Shown: positions 17,230 through 27,280, counted from the stretch's first letter. The stretch is DNA of 64,000 nt from Pseudomonadota bacterium (GCA_021805865.1 JAJZDX010000020.1:25761-89760); one strand, 5' to 3'. Program-made: numbers and translations. The notes: generated by a model not told the origin, from the sequence alone.

Positions 17230-17700
17230 CACCGCCGCCGAGGGGCTCGACAACGCCGCCATTGCGCCGCGCCTGGATACCCCGCGGCAGATTGTCAGCA
17301 AATGGCGCAAGCGCTTCCTCCGGGAACGGCCAGGAGCTCTGGAGGAACGCTCCCGGACCGGGCGCCCAGCGCTCTTCCCCCCCCGAGCGTCCTCCTCGCC
17401 ATTAAGGCCTTGGCCCCTCAGCTGCCGTACGGGTCCGAGGTGCCGCTGTCGCGCCGGAGCGTGCCGGAGATCCGCCGCGAGGTGACGGGCGCGGCTCGGT
17501 CGCCTCGATCGGACAAACCACCCTGTGGCGTTGGCTGACGGAGGATGCGATCCGCCCTTGGTCGCACCGCAGCCGGATTTTTCCGCGCGATCCGGCCTTC
17601 GAGCGCAACGCCGGCGGCGTGCTGGATCCGTCTCACGGGAGAATGGGAAGGACAACCCTCGCGCAAGGCGGCCTGAGTGGACTATGTCACCGAATCCACG
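17230..17700 (+). pseudogene. IS630-family transposase fragment fused to the ISL3 relic
   Basis: In frame with the ISL3 part the sequence changes to an IS630 N-terminus: AEGLDNAAIAPRLDTPRQIV, then SKWRKRFLRERPGALEERSR. It moves through at least two frameshifts (VLLAIKALAPQLPYGSEVPL; then TLADGG, readable as TLWRWLTEDA-like) and ends near 17700. The DDE domain is absent. About 15 residues at the junction (LKAHFENILAFVEHD) belong to neither and may come from a third element. Confidence 0.65.
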
Positions 17701-17760
17701 GGCCACCGTACTTGGCGAGGTTCGGGCCTGGAGCCGAGCGCTTCCTGCGTGCCAGTAAAT

Positions 17761-18079
17761 CTAAAGACCTGCGCCCGCCAGGGCATCCTGTCGGAAAATC
17801 CGCTGCTCGCCCGCCGCTCTATCGTCGCGGGACCAAGGCTTTGCTGCAAGTTGCAGAATGCCGTAATAGCCTAAATATGCTAGGATTATCAGTCACTCCA
17901 GGTCGTATGTTTGCACATGACCCGCAGATTCGCCGCCATTCGAAATCGCATCGCGGTACCGGGTGCGGGCGCCCGCGTGAGGCGAAAGATCACTTTCGGG
18001 CCGCGCGTCATCGAGTACACAGGAAGCGGCTGACGCAAGCGCAATCGGAGTTGAGCGACGCTTTTCTCGCCGGATACTC
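17761..18079. other. Region upstream of the Wadjet operon
   Basis: No gene is supported. Composition turns less GC-rich around 17860-17890 (gtaatagcctaaatatgc), the best place for the jet promoter. A weak dyad CCTA...TAGG lies at 17870-17884. Confidence 0.35.
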
Positions 18080-19687
18080 GTGAACGTCGAAGGCACTGTC
18101 AATCACCCCCCGTCCGTGACCTACTCCGTCTTCGCACACCTCAATGCCGATAAGGTCGCCCGCTACCGCGCGGTTCTGGGCATATTCACGACTGCGCGCG
18201 AGCGGTTCGTGATCGCCCTTCGGCCAACCGATGTCTTGACGGCGCTCGAGGAGCGAGCCCGCACGGTGTCTGCGCAAGACCCGGGGCTGCAGGCTGAGGC
18301 AACCCCGGAGACGCCTGATCCCGATGCCGTCCCTGCGTTGCTGGAGCAGCTCGTCGCATGGGGCAATCTCGTGGCGACCCGTGATACGGCCGACGTGGCC
18401 ACGGTCGAGGAGTTCTATCGGCCGCGCTACCTCTATCAGCTGACGGTCGAAGGCGAAGCCGTCGAGCAGGCGCTCTTCGCCTTTCACGAACACCTGCTCA
18501 AGCCCGGTGAGCTGCAGACGACGGCGCTGCGGGACATCATCGCCCTGCTCGATGAGATCGAGAGCCTGCTCGAGCCCCCCGGGCCCGATGTGGACAGGCT
18601 CTTCCTGGCCTTCACTCAGCTCGTGCAACGGTTCGAGCAAATGACCGCACGGGCGCAGTCGTTCATGCGCGGCCTGCACGGGATGGTGGAGCTGCACGAG
18701 GCGGAGCTCGAAGCGGTGATCCGGTACAAGGACGACCTCATCGACTATCTCGAGCGTTTCCTGAGCGAGCTGGTCCTCGCGATGCACCGGGTGGGAACGC
18801 GTGTGGAGACCCTTGCGGCCACGCGGGATCTGGAACAGCTCTTCACGCTGCTCGCGCGGCGCGAGAACGCGGACGCGTTGCAGCCTACCGAGCAGCATCT
18901 GCAGAGCATCCGCGACCGCTGGCGTCAACGCTGGGTCGGCTTGCGTCGCTGGTTCACGAGTCCCGACGGCACCTCGCAGGCCGAGCTGTTGCGGGCCCGC
19001 ACGCGTGCCGCGATTCCTGCCCTGCTGACGGCGATCTCGTCGCTGAACGAGCGCCGCACGCAGCGCACCGATCGGGCAGCGGACTTCCTGACCCTGGCGC
19101 GCTGGTTCGCGGCGGCACCGGACGATGCCGCGTGTCACCGGCTGTGGCGAGCGGCCTTCGCGCTGTCGCCCGCGCGCCACTTGCGGATCGATGACGCGAC
19201 GGTCGCCGCGCGTGAGGGTGCCGGGGAGTCGGCGCGAACGAGCTGGCTCAAAGGCGTGCCGCTCGCGATCAGTCCGCGGCTGCGCAAGACGGGTCGCTGG
19301 ACTGCGCGCGGCGGCCCGCGCATGGTGATCGACCGCAGCGCCGAGAAGGCGCATCTCGCCGAGCTCGTGCGTCGCGAGACGGAGCAATTGATCCGCGCGC
19401 GAGATCGGCTGGGGCGCGCCCGGACGTTGCGCCTGGCCGAGCTCGGCCCGCTGGACCCGGCCGAGTTCGACCTGTTTCTCGATCTGCTGGGCGAAGCCCT
19501 GGCGCGCAAGAGGGGGGATGATGTAGGCGTGGAGGCCTTCTCCAGCGATGGCTCGTTGCGCATCTGCCTGGAGCCGGTGCCGGGGGCTCCGTGGACGACG
19601 CTCGAGACGGTCCACGGCCGCTTCAGCGGACCGGATCACACCGTCACGATCACTCCGGTCCGCCACGCTTCGGCGAGCGCGCTCTGA
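18080..19687 (+). CDS. jetA: Wadjet type III subunit JetA (DUF2397, TIGR02677)
   Basis: 535 residues, the usual size of TIGR02677/DUF2397 proteins. The N-terminus SVFAHLNADKVARYRAVLGI is characteristic, and winged-helix-like and long helical segments follow. JetA is the kleisin (MukF-like) part of the SMC complex that recognises and helps cleave small circular DNA. The GTG at 18080 fits the family N-terminus. Its TGA shares one base with the jetB ATG (TGATG), giving tight coupling. It is the first of four co-directional genes, and its order and sizes leave little doubt about the system. Confidence 0.9.
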   Translation: MNVEGTVNHPPSVTYSVFAHLNADKVARYRAVLGIFTTARERFVIALRPTDVLTALEERARTVSAQDPGLQAEATPETPDPDAVPALLEQLVAWGNLVATRDTADVATVEEFYRPRYLYQLTVEGEAVEQALFAFHEHLLKPGELQTTALRDIIALLDEIESLLEPPGPDVDRLFLAFTQLVQRFEQMTARAQSFMRGLHGMVELHEAELEAVIRYKDDLIDYLERFLSELVLAMHRVGTRVETLAATRDLEQLFTLLARRENADALQPTEQHLQSIRDRWRQRWVGLRRWFTSPDGTSQAELLRARTRAAIPALLTAISSLNERRTQRTDRAADFLTLARWFAAAPDDAACHRLWRAAFALSPARHLRIDDATVAAREGAGESARTSWLKGVPLAISPRLRKTGRWTARGGPRMVIDRSAEKAHLAELVRRETEQLIRARDRLGRARTLRLAELGPLDPAEFDLFLDLLGEALARKRGDDVGVEAFSSDGSLRICLEPVPGAPWTTLETVHGRFSGPDHTVTITPVRHASASAL

Positions 19688-20946
19688 TGTCCCCGATCCC
19701 CCTGGCTCCCCGGGACGTTGCGCGGCGGCCGGCCGCCATACTGCGCGAGGAAGTGGAGGACGCGATCCAGGCCGAGCGTACCCGCGCGCTGCGGGCGCTT
19801 CTCGCGAGATCGCTGCTCACGCCGGACGGCGAGTCCAAGGCGGCCTTCGCTCTCGCGCGCCGGCATGCACCGTATCTGCGCGAGTGGTGCGCCCACTATG
19901 CGGGTTGGACGTTGATCGCCACGCCCGAGGTGATTCGCCTGCGGAAGATTCCGAGCGCTACCACGGATGCCACCCGCCCCGCGCGCGACCCTGTGAGCGG
20001 CAATCCGTTCGATCGACGATGCTATGTCCTGCTGTGCCTCGCGTTGGCCGTCCTCGAGCGCAGTGACCGGCAGACGACGCTCGGGCGCCTCTCCGAGCAG
20101 GTGATCGCGGCCGCGACGGACCCCGCGATCTCGGCCGCCGGGCTGCGGTTCGGGTTCGACACCCAGGATGGACGACGGGAATTCGTTCACGCCGTTCGCC
20201 TGCTGCTCGACCTCGGAGCGATCCGGCGCGTGCAGGGTGACGAAGAATCTTACGTCCGGGAACGCTCGGATGTGCTCTACAATGTCGTGCGTCCCGTTCT
20301 TGCGCAGCTTCTGGCCGCGCGCCGCAATCCTTCGCTGGTTCCCGCAGGGAGCTTCGAGGAGCAGCTCGCCGCATTGATCTCGGAACCGCATCCCGAGACG
20401 GCGGATGCGCGGAACCGGCAGATCCGCCTGAGACTGACGCGGCGGCTCCTGGACGACCCTGTGCTGTATTACGATGAGCTGGATTCGGAGGAGCGGGCCT
20501 ACTTCGACCGCCAGCGCGGTCATCTCCTGCCGGAGCTTGCGCAGGCGACGCGCCTGCAGGCGGAACTGCGCGCCGAGGGCATCGCGCTCGCCGATCTCGA
20601 CGGCGATGCGACGGATCTCGGCCTGCCGGAGGAGGGGACCGAGGGGCACTTCACCCTCCTGCTCACGACGCACCTGGCGGACCGTTTGCGTTCCCATGCC
20701 AACGCGACGCTTTCTCAAGAGGAGATCGTCAGGTTTGCAACCGTTTGCATCACACAGCACAAGCATCACTGGAGAAAGGACGTGATGCTGCCCGGCGCGG
20801 CTCGACGTTATACCGACCTCGCTCTCGAGCGACTCGTGGGTCTGGGGCTCATTGCGCGGGACAGCGCTGGCGCGGTGCGTCCTCTCCCGGCCATCGGACG
20901 ATTCGCACTCGATACCCCGATCCCCGGAGAGCTGCATGCCAGCTGA
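19687..20946 (+). CDS. jetB: Wadjet type III subunit JetB (DUF2398, TIGR02678)
   Basis: 419 residues matching TIGR02678/DUF2398. Typical stretches are FALARRHAPYLREWCAHYAG, CYVLLCLALAVLERSDRQTT and LLDDPVLYYDELDSEERAYF. JetB is the KITE-type (MukE-like) winged-helix subunit that binds the kleisin next to the SMC heads. The start overlaps the jetA stop by one base and the end overlaps jetC by 11 bases. No frameshift or lost segment is seen. Confidence 0.9.
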   Translation: MSPIPLAPRDVARRPAAILREEVEDAIQAERTRALRALLARSLLTPDGESKAAFALARRHAPYLREWCAHYAGWTLIATPEVIRLRKIPSATTDATRPARDPVSGNPFDRRCYVLLCLALAVLERSDRQTTLGRLSEQVIAAATDPAISAAGLRFGFDTQDGRREFVHAVRLLLDLGAIRRVQGDEESYVRERSDVLYNVVRPVLAQLLAARRNPSLVPAGSFEEQLAALISEPHPETADARNRQIRLRLTRRLLDDPVLYYDELDSEERAYFDRQRGHLLPELAQATRLQAELRAEGIALADLDGDATDLGLPEEGTEGHFTLLLTTHLADRLRSHANATLSQEEIVRFATVCITQHKHHWRKDVMLPGAARRYTDLALERLVGLGLIARDSAGAVRPLPAIGRFALDTPIPGELHAS

Positions 20947-23900
20947 GCCCGACCTCGGGCCGGCCTTTGACCTCGAGCCGACCGGGGGCCCCGCGGCCCG
21001 CCTGTCTGCCGCCGGCGCGCTCCCTTTGCCCGTGAAGGAGCGTTGGCATCCGCTGCGCGGCGGACTCCTCAACCTCTATCGGTATGACGATGAGGTGTTC
21101 GCGTTCGAGCACGGCCGGCTTCTGCTCCGCGGCAACAACGGAACCGGCAAATCCCGGGTGCTGGCGTTGCAGCTGCCGTTCCTGCTCGATGGGGAGATCG
21201 CGCCGCATCGGGTGGAGCCCGACGGTGATCCCGCCAAGCGCATGGAATGGAATCTCCTCATGGGACGCCACGAGGAGCGGCTCGGGTACACCTGGATTGA
21301 GTTCGGGCGCCGCCTGCCCGAGGGCGGCGCTGCATTCCTGACCCTCGGGTGCGGGCTGCGGGCGCTCGAGGGCAAGAGCGGAGTGCAGCGTTGGTTCTTC
21401 CATACCTCCCAGCGCATCGGTCAGGACCTGCATCTCAAGACGCAAGACGGCCGTCCGTTGACGCGGGATCAGCTCGGTACGCTGCTCGGCTCCCGCGGGC
21501 AGATCGTCGATGGCGTCGAGGAATGGCGGCGCACGGTCGATCAGCTCCTTTTCCGGCTCGGACCGCGTTACGAGGCCCTGATCGAGCTTCTCATCCGTCT
21601 GCGGCATCCGCAACTGTCGCGCAAGCTCGATGAGAAGGTCCTCTCCACGGCACTCGGCGAGGCGCTCACACCGCTCCCGATGGCGGTCATCGATGACGTG
21701 GCGGAAGCGTTCCGCAGCTTGCAGAGCGATCGGGAGGAGGTGCAGCGCCTCAGCGCGGTGCGCCGTGCGGTCAGTGAGTTCCTGGAGGACTACCGGCGGT
21801 ATCTGCGCACTGCGGTGCGCCGGCGCGCAGCAGTCGTGCGCTCGATGCATTCCGCTTACGAGGAGGCTCAGCGTCAACTTCGCACGGCGGAGAGACAAAA
21901 GAGCGAGCAAAGGGAGGAGCAGCAACGCGCGCGCCGCGAGATCGAGCGCCTTGCGGGCGAGCTTGCCGCAAGCGACGCGGCGATCCGCACGTTCGAGGAC
22001 AGCCCGGAGATGCGCAGCGTCACGGAGCTGCAACGCGCTCGCGAAGAGCAGGTCGAGCGCGCGCGGCTCGCCGCAGAGGCAGTCGCTGACCTGGAAGCCG
22101 CGCACGCGGCCGCTCACGAAGCGGAGTCTTCCCTCGGGGAACGCGAGACGACGACGACAGAACAGGCGGAGCAGGCACGACAGCAGGCCGCACTTGCCGC
22201 CCGATGCGCCGCCCACGCGGATCTGAAAGCCGCGCACGAGGCGATTTTCCCCGCGGAGGGGTCCGAGACCCCCCCTTCGGAGCCGTGGCTGCAGGCCGCC
22301 GCCAGGCAGTGGCAAGACGTTCTCGAGAGGCGCCGCCGCGGGCTCGAGGCGTTGCGCAACCGCAATCGGGAGCTCGAGAAGGCCGTACGCGAGCATCAAT
22401 CGGCGCTCGGCAACCTGCGGCAGGCCGAAGCTGCGGAAAGTCGTGCGCTCGAGGACGAGGCGCTCACACGGCGGAAGTCTGCGGCCGCGGCTGAAGAGTT
22501 GCTGACAGCCTACTCGCAGTGGCAACGCGAGCTCATCGTCCTGTGGTGTGCCCCGGCGCAAGAGCTCCTGGAGAGCCTCACCGCGTGGACCGAGCAGCGC
22601 GCCGGCGATAGCCCCCTGCAGCAAGGCGCGGACGAGGCGCTCCGGAAAGCGCAGGTCCGGATCGCCGCCGAACGCGCGACCGCGGAGCAGCGTGACCGCG
22701 AGCTCGCACTGGAGTTGCAGGAGATCGAAGCCGAGCAGAGTGAGCTGCGGCGCGGAGCGCAGCGCCTGCCGCCCCCGCCGGCCTGGCGCAAGGCAGCGCG
22801 CGCGGGCAGGAGCGGGCTGCCGCTTTGGCGAACGTGCGATTTCCGCCCGGACATGCCCGCGGACCTGCGTGCGGGGCTCGAAGCGGCCCTCGATGCGAGC
22901 GGTCTCCTGGATGCGTGGGTCCAGCCCGATGGGACGCTGATCGATCCTGCGACCGAGGACGCCTTCCTCGTGAGCGGCTCGAGCTCAGCGCCACTGCCGC
23001 TCGAGAGGACGCTGGCTCGCTGGCTTGCGCCTGCGATCGATGCGCAGCAGAGCGCGGCGAGCGGTCTTGACCCCGCGCGGATCGAGCGGATCCTCGAGGC
23101 GATTGGAGGCGAGCCCGAACTCGGCGCTCACTGGGTGACGCCCGCGGGCGGTTGGCGACTGGGTCCGTTGCATGGCCATGCTCGGAAGACCGAGGCCGAG
23201 TTCATCGGCGAGCGGGCGCGCGAGGCGGCACGGCTGCGGCGCCTCGCGCAGCTCGCGCAGCGTTCCGATGAGCTCCTCGAGCTGCGAGGCCGGATCGCGG
23301 AGCAACTTGCGGCGGCGGAGGCGGCTCAGCTTGCGGCCGAGGAGGAGCGCAGACGTTTGCCCGACCACGAGCCGTTGCGCGCTGCCGGCGCGGCGATCGA
23401 AGCGGCCATCACCGCGGTCCAGCGCGCTCGCGAGATGCGCGAGGCGGCGAGCGCTCTGGAGGCCCAGGCCAACAGCCGGCGTGAGGGCCTGCAAGCCGCC
23501 CGCGATCGGGATGCGGCGGATCTGGGCCTCTTCGCCTGGGTCGAGCGGCTCGAGGAACTCTCCGCGGCGACCGCCGCGTACCGCGAGGCGCTGGCGGCCC
23601 TCGGCCCGACGGTGCGCGGATGGCAGCTCGCCTGGCGCGCCCTGGGCGAGGCACGGCAGCGTCTCGAGCAGGCGCGGCTCGCCCTTCGCCACCGGGCGGA
23701 GCGCCGCGCGGAGGCCCTGCGACTGCATGAGGAAGCGCTCGGCCGGGTCACGGCGCTGTCGAGCTCGCTCGGGGTGAGCGAAGCGGAGATTCTCGAGCGC
23801 CTGGCCCGCGAGAGACGGCACAAGGAGACCCTCATCGAAGCGCGAGAGCGCGAAGACGTGGCGGAACGCGCTGCCCTCACCGCCGCGGCAGCGGCCCAGA

Positions 23901-25120
23901 GCAACGTCGAAAGGTTCCTCGCCGAGCGCCAGGAGCGCGAGGCGCAGAGGCAGACCGCCATCGCCCATCTGCAGACGCTCGCTCTGCACGGCGTGCTGCG
24001 CGAAGCCGATCCGGACTCGGCGTCCGCGGCTCCTCCCGAGACGGGATGGTCAGCGAGTTTCGCGGTCGAGCTGGCGCGCGCGCTGAACGAGCGATTGCAG
24101 GATACCCCCGAGGCCGATGAGGCGTGGCAGCGGCTGCAGCAGGACGTGTTTCGGCACGTCGACACGCTGCGCGATGAGTTGATCCCGCAGGGCTACCATC
24201 CGGACACCACCCCCATCGACGAGGGATTGGTCCTCGTGCGCTGCCCGTTCCAGGGGAGGCTCTGCACGATGTCCGAGCTCGACGCCGTGCTCGCCGAGGA
24301 TCTGACATTGCGCCAGCGCCTGCTCGATGAGCGCGAGCGGGAGGTGATCGAGAACCATCTGCTCGGCGAGGCGGCTGCGGAGCTGCAGCGCCTGATCCGG
24401 GATGCGGAGCGCTGGGTCGAGAATACCAACCGGGAGATCACGGCGCGCCCGACGAGCACCGGGATGCAACTGAAGTTCGTCTGGGAGGCCGATCCCGACG
24501 GTCCGCCGGGACTCGAGGTGGCGAGACGTCAGCTCCTGCGCGCGAACGCGCTCTGGACCGTCGATGAGCGGGCAGGACTCGCTCGCTTCCTGCAGGAGCG
24601 CATCCGCGCGGAGCGCAATGCGGACGAGTCCGGCACGTGGCGGGAGCAGCTGGCCGCAGCACTCGATTACCGGCGATGGCACCGCTTTTCCGTCCTCCGC
24701 CACCAGGACGGACAATGGCGACGCCTCACCCGCGCGACCTACGGCACGGGCTCCGGAGGCGAGAAGGCGCTTGCGCTCACGATACCGCAGTTCGCGGCGG
24801 CCGCCGCTCACTATGCCAGCGCCGATCCTCATGCGCCGCGCCTGATACTCCTCGATGAAGTCTTCGTCGGCATCGACAGCGACATGCGCGCCAAGTGCAT
24901 GGGGCTGCTCGCGACGTTCGATCTGGATTTCGTGATGACCAGCGAGCGCGAGTGGGGCTGTTACCCAACGCTGCCGGGACTCGCGATCTGTCAGCTCTCG
25001 AGCCGCCCCGGCATCGACGCGGTGCTCGTGACACCCTGGGTCTGGAACGGAGAAGACCTGCGCCAGGCTCAACGGCTCGCCGCGAGTCAGGACGCGCAGG
25101 TCAAGGCGGCGAATGGCTGA
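20936..25120 (+). CDS. jetC: Wadjet type III SMC-like ATPase JetC (TIGR02680)
   Basis: 1394 residues, MukB/SbcC-like. Walker A GNNGTGKS is at about 66-73. A long coiled-coil region rich in Glu, Arg and Ala runs from about 270 to 1190, with an interruption near 620-760 that would be the hinge. The ABC signature GTGSGGEKALALT is at about 1270 and Walker B RLILLDEVFVGID at about 1301. This ATPase extrudes DNA loops to sense plasmid size in Wadjet. The ATG at 20936 is preceded by GGAGA at a good distance; an upstream ATG at 20852 lies inside jetB. All nucleotide-binding motifs are intact, so activity is expected. Confidence 0.93.
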   Translation: MPAEPDLGPAFDLEPTGGPAARLSAAGALPLPVKERWHPLRGGLLNLYRYDDEVFAFEHGRLLLRGNNGTGKSRVLALQLPFLLDGEIAPHRVEPDGDPAKRMEWNLLMGRHEERLGYTWIEFGRRLPEGGAAFLTLGCGLRALEGKSGVQRWFFHTSQRIGQDLHLKTQDGRPLTRDQLGTLLGSRGQIVDGVEEWRRTVDQLLFRLGPRYEALIELLIRLRHPQLSRKLDEKVLSTALGEALTPLPMAVIDDVAEAFRSLQSDREEVQRLSAVRRAVSEFLEDYRRYLRTAVRRRAAVVRSMHSAYEEAQRQLRTAERQKSEQREEQQRARREIERLAGELAASDAAIRTFEDSPEMRSVTELQRAREEQVERARLAAEAVADLEAAHAAAHEAESSLGERETTTTEQAEQARQQAALAARCAAHADLKAAHEAIFPAEGSETPPSEPWLQAAARQWQDVLERRRRGLEALRNRNRELEKAVREHQSALGNLRQAEAAESRALEDEALTRRKSAAAAEELLTAYSQWQRELIVLWCAPAQELLESLTAWTEQRAGDSPLQQGADEALRKAQVRIAAERATAEQRDRELALELQEIEAEQSELRRGAQRLPPPPAWRKAARAGRSGLPLWRTCDFRPDMPADLRAGLEAALDASGLLDAWVQPDGTLIDPATEDAFLVSGSSSAPLPLERTLARWLAPAIDAQQSAASGLDPARIERILEAIGGEPELGAHWVTPAGGWRLGPLHGHARKTEAEFIGERAREAARLRRLAQLAQRSDELLELRGRIAEQLAAAEAAQLAAEEERRRLPDHEPLRAAGAAIEAAITAVQRAREMREAASALEAQANSRREGLQAARDRDAADLGLFAWVERLEELSAATAAYREALAALGPTVRGWQLAWRALGEARQRLEQARLALRHRAERRAEALRLHEEALGRVTALSSSLGVSEAEILERLARERRHKETLIEAREREDVAERAALTAAAAAQSNVERFLAERQEREAQRQTAIAHLQTLALHGVLREADPDSASAAPPETGWSASFAVELARALNERLQDTPEADEAWQRLQQDVFRHVDTLRDELIPQGYHPDTTPIDEGLVLVRCPFQGRLCTMSELDAVLAEDLTLRQRLLDEREREVIENHLLGEAAAELQRLIRDAERWVENTNREITARPTSTGMQLKFVWEADPDGPPGLEVARRQLLRANALWTVDERAGLARFLQERIRAERNADESGTWREQLAAALDYRRWHRFSVLRHQDGQWRRLTRATYGTGSGGEKALALTIPQFAAAAAHYASADPHAPRLILLDEVFVGIDSDMRAKCMGLLATFDLDFVMTSEREWGCYPTLPGLAICQLSSRPGIDAVLVTPWVWNGEDLRQAQRLAASQDAQVKAANG

Positions 25121-25147
25121 GGGCGGGCGCGACGTGCGTGAGCGCAG

Positions 25148-26431
25148 ATGCGGGGGCCGGTGAGCGACGGCAAGCCCGACAGCGAAGACGCGGGCGCCAT
25201 CGATCCGGTCCGTCTGCGGGCGACGCTGGGTCGCGCGCAGCTCTCGCGCCTGGTCGCAGCATTGCGACGCCGACTGGAGTTGGGTCGCCCTCTGACGGGA
25301 ACGCTCTCGCTCTCCGGCGTGACGGGCGACGAACGGGCCGCCTTCGACGAGCTGCTGGGTCGCCGTACCACGCGTGGAACGACTCTCCTCGTCAACCTCG
25401 AGTCCTTGACCCGCCTTCTGGCAGATGCAGCGATCTGCCGTGACCTCGAGAGCGCCGTGCAGGAGCTGGCGGGACCGGTCGTCAATCGCCGGGCCGCGGC
25501 CGCTCGCGACGCTGCAGCATGGGAGGACGTCCGGCTGCAAGCCCGCAAGCTGATGCGCCAGCCGCGGCTCCTCGAGTGGCTGGATGAGCTGACACACGAT
25601 GGCACCGTCAAGCGGCTTTGCACCACGCCGCAATCCGCCTCGACCGTGCTGAGTCAGCTCGCGCAGCTCGCCCATGCGCTGCCCGCCCAGGGGGAGCCGC
25701 TCGCGGCCTTCGCCGCCCGGCTGTTCGGCGATGCACACGCCCTCGATCCCGGCCGCCCGCTCGCCACCCTGGCGGTTCGCGCGGCCGCGCGTCTCGGCGG
25801 CGTCCGGCTCGAAGAGGACGCCGAGGGTCGCCGCAGCGCGTGGGCCAGCGTGGGCGTGATGTGCCATGAGCTCAGCACTCCCGCCCTGGTGTTGAACATT
25901 CCCGCCGCAGGGCCCGGCCCGCTGTCGCAGCTGCTGCGCCTCGCAGCCCGGCACGGCGAGCCTGTGCACGTGTCGCTGCGCCATTTGTTGCGCGACCCCC
26001 TCAGCGCGGAACGAGCGGTACGGGGCCGGACCGTGTTCATCTGCGAGAACCCGACGACGATTGCGCTGGCGGTGGCCCGCTTCGGCGCCCATTGCGCGCC
26101 GCTCGTGTGCGTCAACGGCCAGTTCGCGACGCCGTCGCTGGTGCTGCTCAGACAGTTGCGCAGCGCAGGAGCGACACTCCTCTATCATGGTGATTTCGAT
26201 CCCGGCGGACTCGTCATCGCGCGCCGGGTATTCGCCGAATGTGGCGCGCTCCCGTGGCGGCTCGGCGAATCGGACTATCTGGCTGCCCCGAAGGGCATCC
26301 CGTTCGAGGGGCATCCGGGTCCAACCCCGTGGTCGCCCGTGCTCGAGACGGCCATGGCGCTGGAGCGACGCGCGGTGCACGAAGAGGCGATCTTCGAGAC
26401 TCTCGCCGCAGACCTGGTGAGCCATGGATGA
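25148..26431 (+). CDS. jetD: Wadjet type III nuclease JetD (DUF2399, TIGR02679)
   Basis: 427 residues. The C-terminal third is a Toprim-like domain of DUF2399: the acidic VFICENPTTIALA (Glu about 299) and YHGDFDPGGLVIARRV (Asp-x-Asp about 348-350) are both kept. JetD is the topoisomerase VI-like subunit that cuts the trapped plasmid. The ATG at 25148 is 27 bases after jetC; a GTG at 25160 is a possible start. Its stop overlaps the next ATG (ATGA), so the SWIM gene behind it is coupled to this operon. Confidence 0.9.
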   Translation: MRGPVSDGKPDSEDAGAIDPVRLRATLGRAQLSRLVAALRRRLELGRPLTGTLSLSGVTGDERAAFDELLGRRTTRGTTLLVNLESLTRLLADAAICRDLESAVQELAGPVVNRRAAAARDAAAWEDVRLQARKLMRQPRLLEWLDELTHDGTVKRLCTTPQSASTVLSQLAQLAHALPAQGEPLAAFAARLFGDAHALDPGRPLATLAVRAAARLGGVRLEEDAEGRRSAWASVGVMCHELSTPALVLNIPAAGPGPLSQLLRLAARHGEPVHVSLRHLLRDPLSAERAVRGRTVFICENPTTIALAVARFGAHCAPLVCVNGQFATPSLVLLRQLRSAGATLLYHGDFDPGGLVIARRVFAECGALPWRLGESDYLAAPKGIPFEGHPGPTPWSPVLETAMALERRAVHEEAIFETLAADLVSHG

Positions 26432-27280
26432 GCGCAAAGACGAAGCTCTCTCATCTTCGCCGTCCCGCCGATCTCACGCCAGATGCCTGGCAAAGGCAGC
26501 TGCGCCGGCAGTTCGGTCGCGAGCGGAAATTCGAGATCGAGAATCCGGGCGAGGAGCCGGTGTTCTGCGAGTACCGCGTGACCCACCCCAAAAGCGCTGG
26601 CAGCTATCGCGTCGCCATCCGTGGTGCGCAGCCGGGCGAGAACTTCTGCTCCTGCCCGGACTTCGCCACGAATGATCTGGGTACCTGCAAGCACATCGAG
26701 TTCGTCCTGGCGCGCCTCGAGCGTCGCCCCGGGGGAGTGCGGGCACTGCGCCGAGGCCTTCGTTCCCGCTACCGCGAGATCTATCTGCGCTATGGCGGCG
26801 AGCGGCAGGTCCGGTTTCGGGCCGCCTCGTCCTGCCCGCGGGCCCTGGCGAGAAGAGCCAGGCTGCTCTTCGGCGCTGGATCGGGTGAGGTGCTTCCGAG
26901 GAGCAGGTTCCTGCAGCTCGATGGATTCCTCGAGTACGCCCACAAGAGCGGCCACGAGGTGCGGTGCTATGACGACGTGCTGGATTTCATCGCCCAGGCC
27001 CGCGACGCCGAGCATCGCCGCAGCGCGCTGGAGGGCGGCGTGCCCTGAGGGTCCGAACAGTCCCGCTCTGCAAAGGCTGACGGGGGGCTTGAAGCGGGTC
27101 GAGTCGCTCACCGCCGCCTCGAGCGGCAACGGTGATGCGGCTGCGGCGGCCGGCTCGCGCTGGATCGAGACGGACGCCGAAACAGGGCGCGTATATAGGA
27201 AGCTTCCGGTGCCCGATGCGCCGCTCCTGCAGAGGCCAGGCGATGCGCTCTCGCGCCTGGTCAGCAGCCTCGCGAAATGA
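26428..27280 (+). pseudogene. SWIM-SNF2 helicase reduced to its two ends
   Basis: The first 206 codons (26428-27048) form an intact SWIM zinc-finger module: FCSCPDFATNDLGTCKHIEF has the C-x-C...C-x-H ligands. Flanking sequence matches the N-terminus of bacterial SWIM-domain SNF2 helicases. The frame then shifts by one base at about 27045: the +1 frame continues PEGPNSPALQRL, the usual next segment. The sequence then jumps to a helicase-like C-terminal tail (TDAETGRVYRKLPVPDAP) ending at 27280. The whole ATPase core, several hundred residues, is missing. The short SWIM protein could still be made and is coupled to jetD by ATGA. Confidence 0.7.

Noticed and set aside
17870..17884. CCTA...TAGG dyad before jetA as a Wadjet operator
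   Set aside because: Only 4-bp arms; too short to support a regulatory claim.
24050..26437. A 795-codon open frame on the minus strand opposite jetC and jetD
   Set aside because: It mirrors the codons of jetC/jetD, lacks domains and has no ribosome site.
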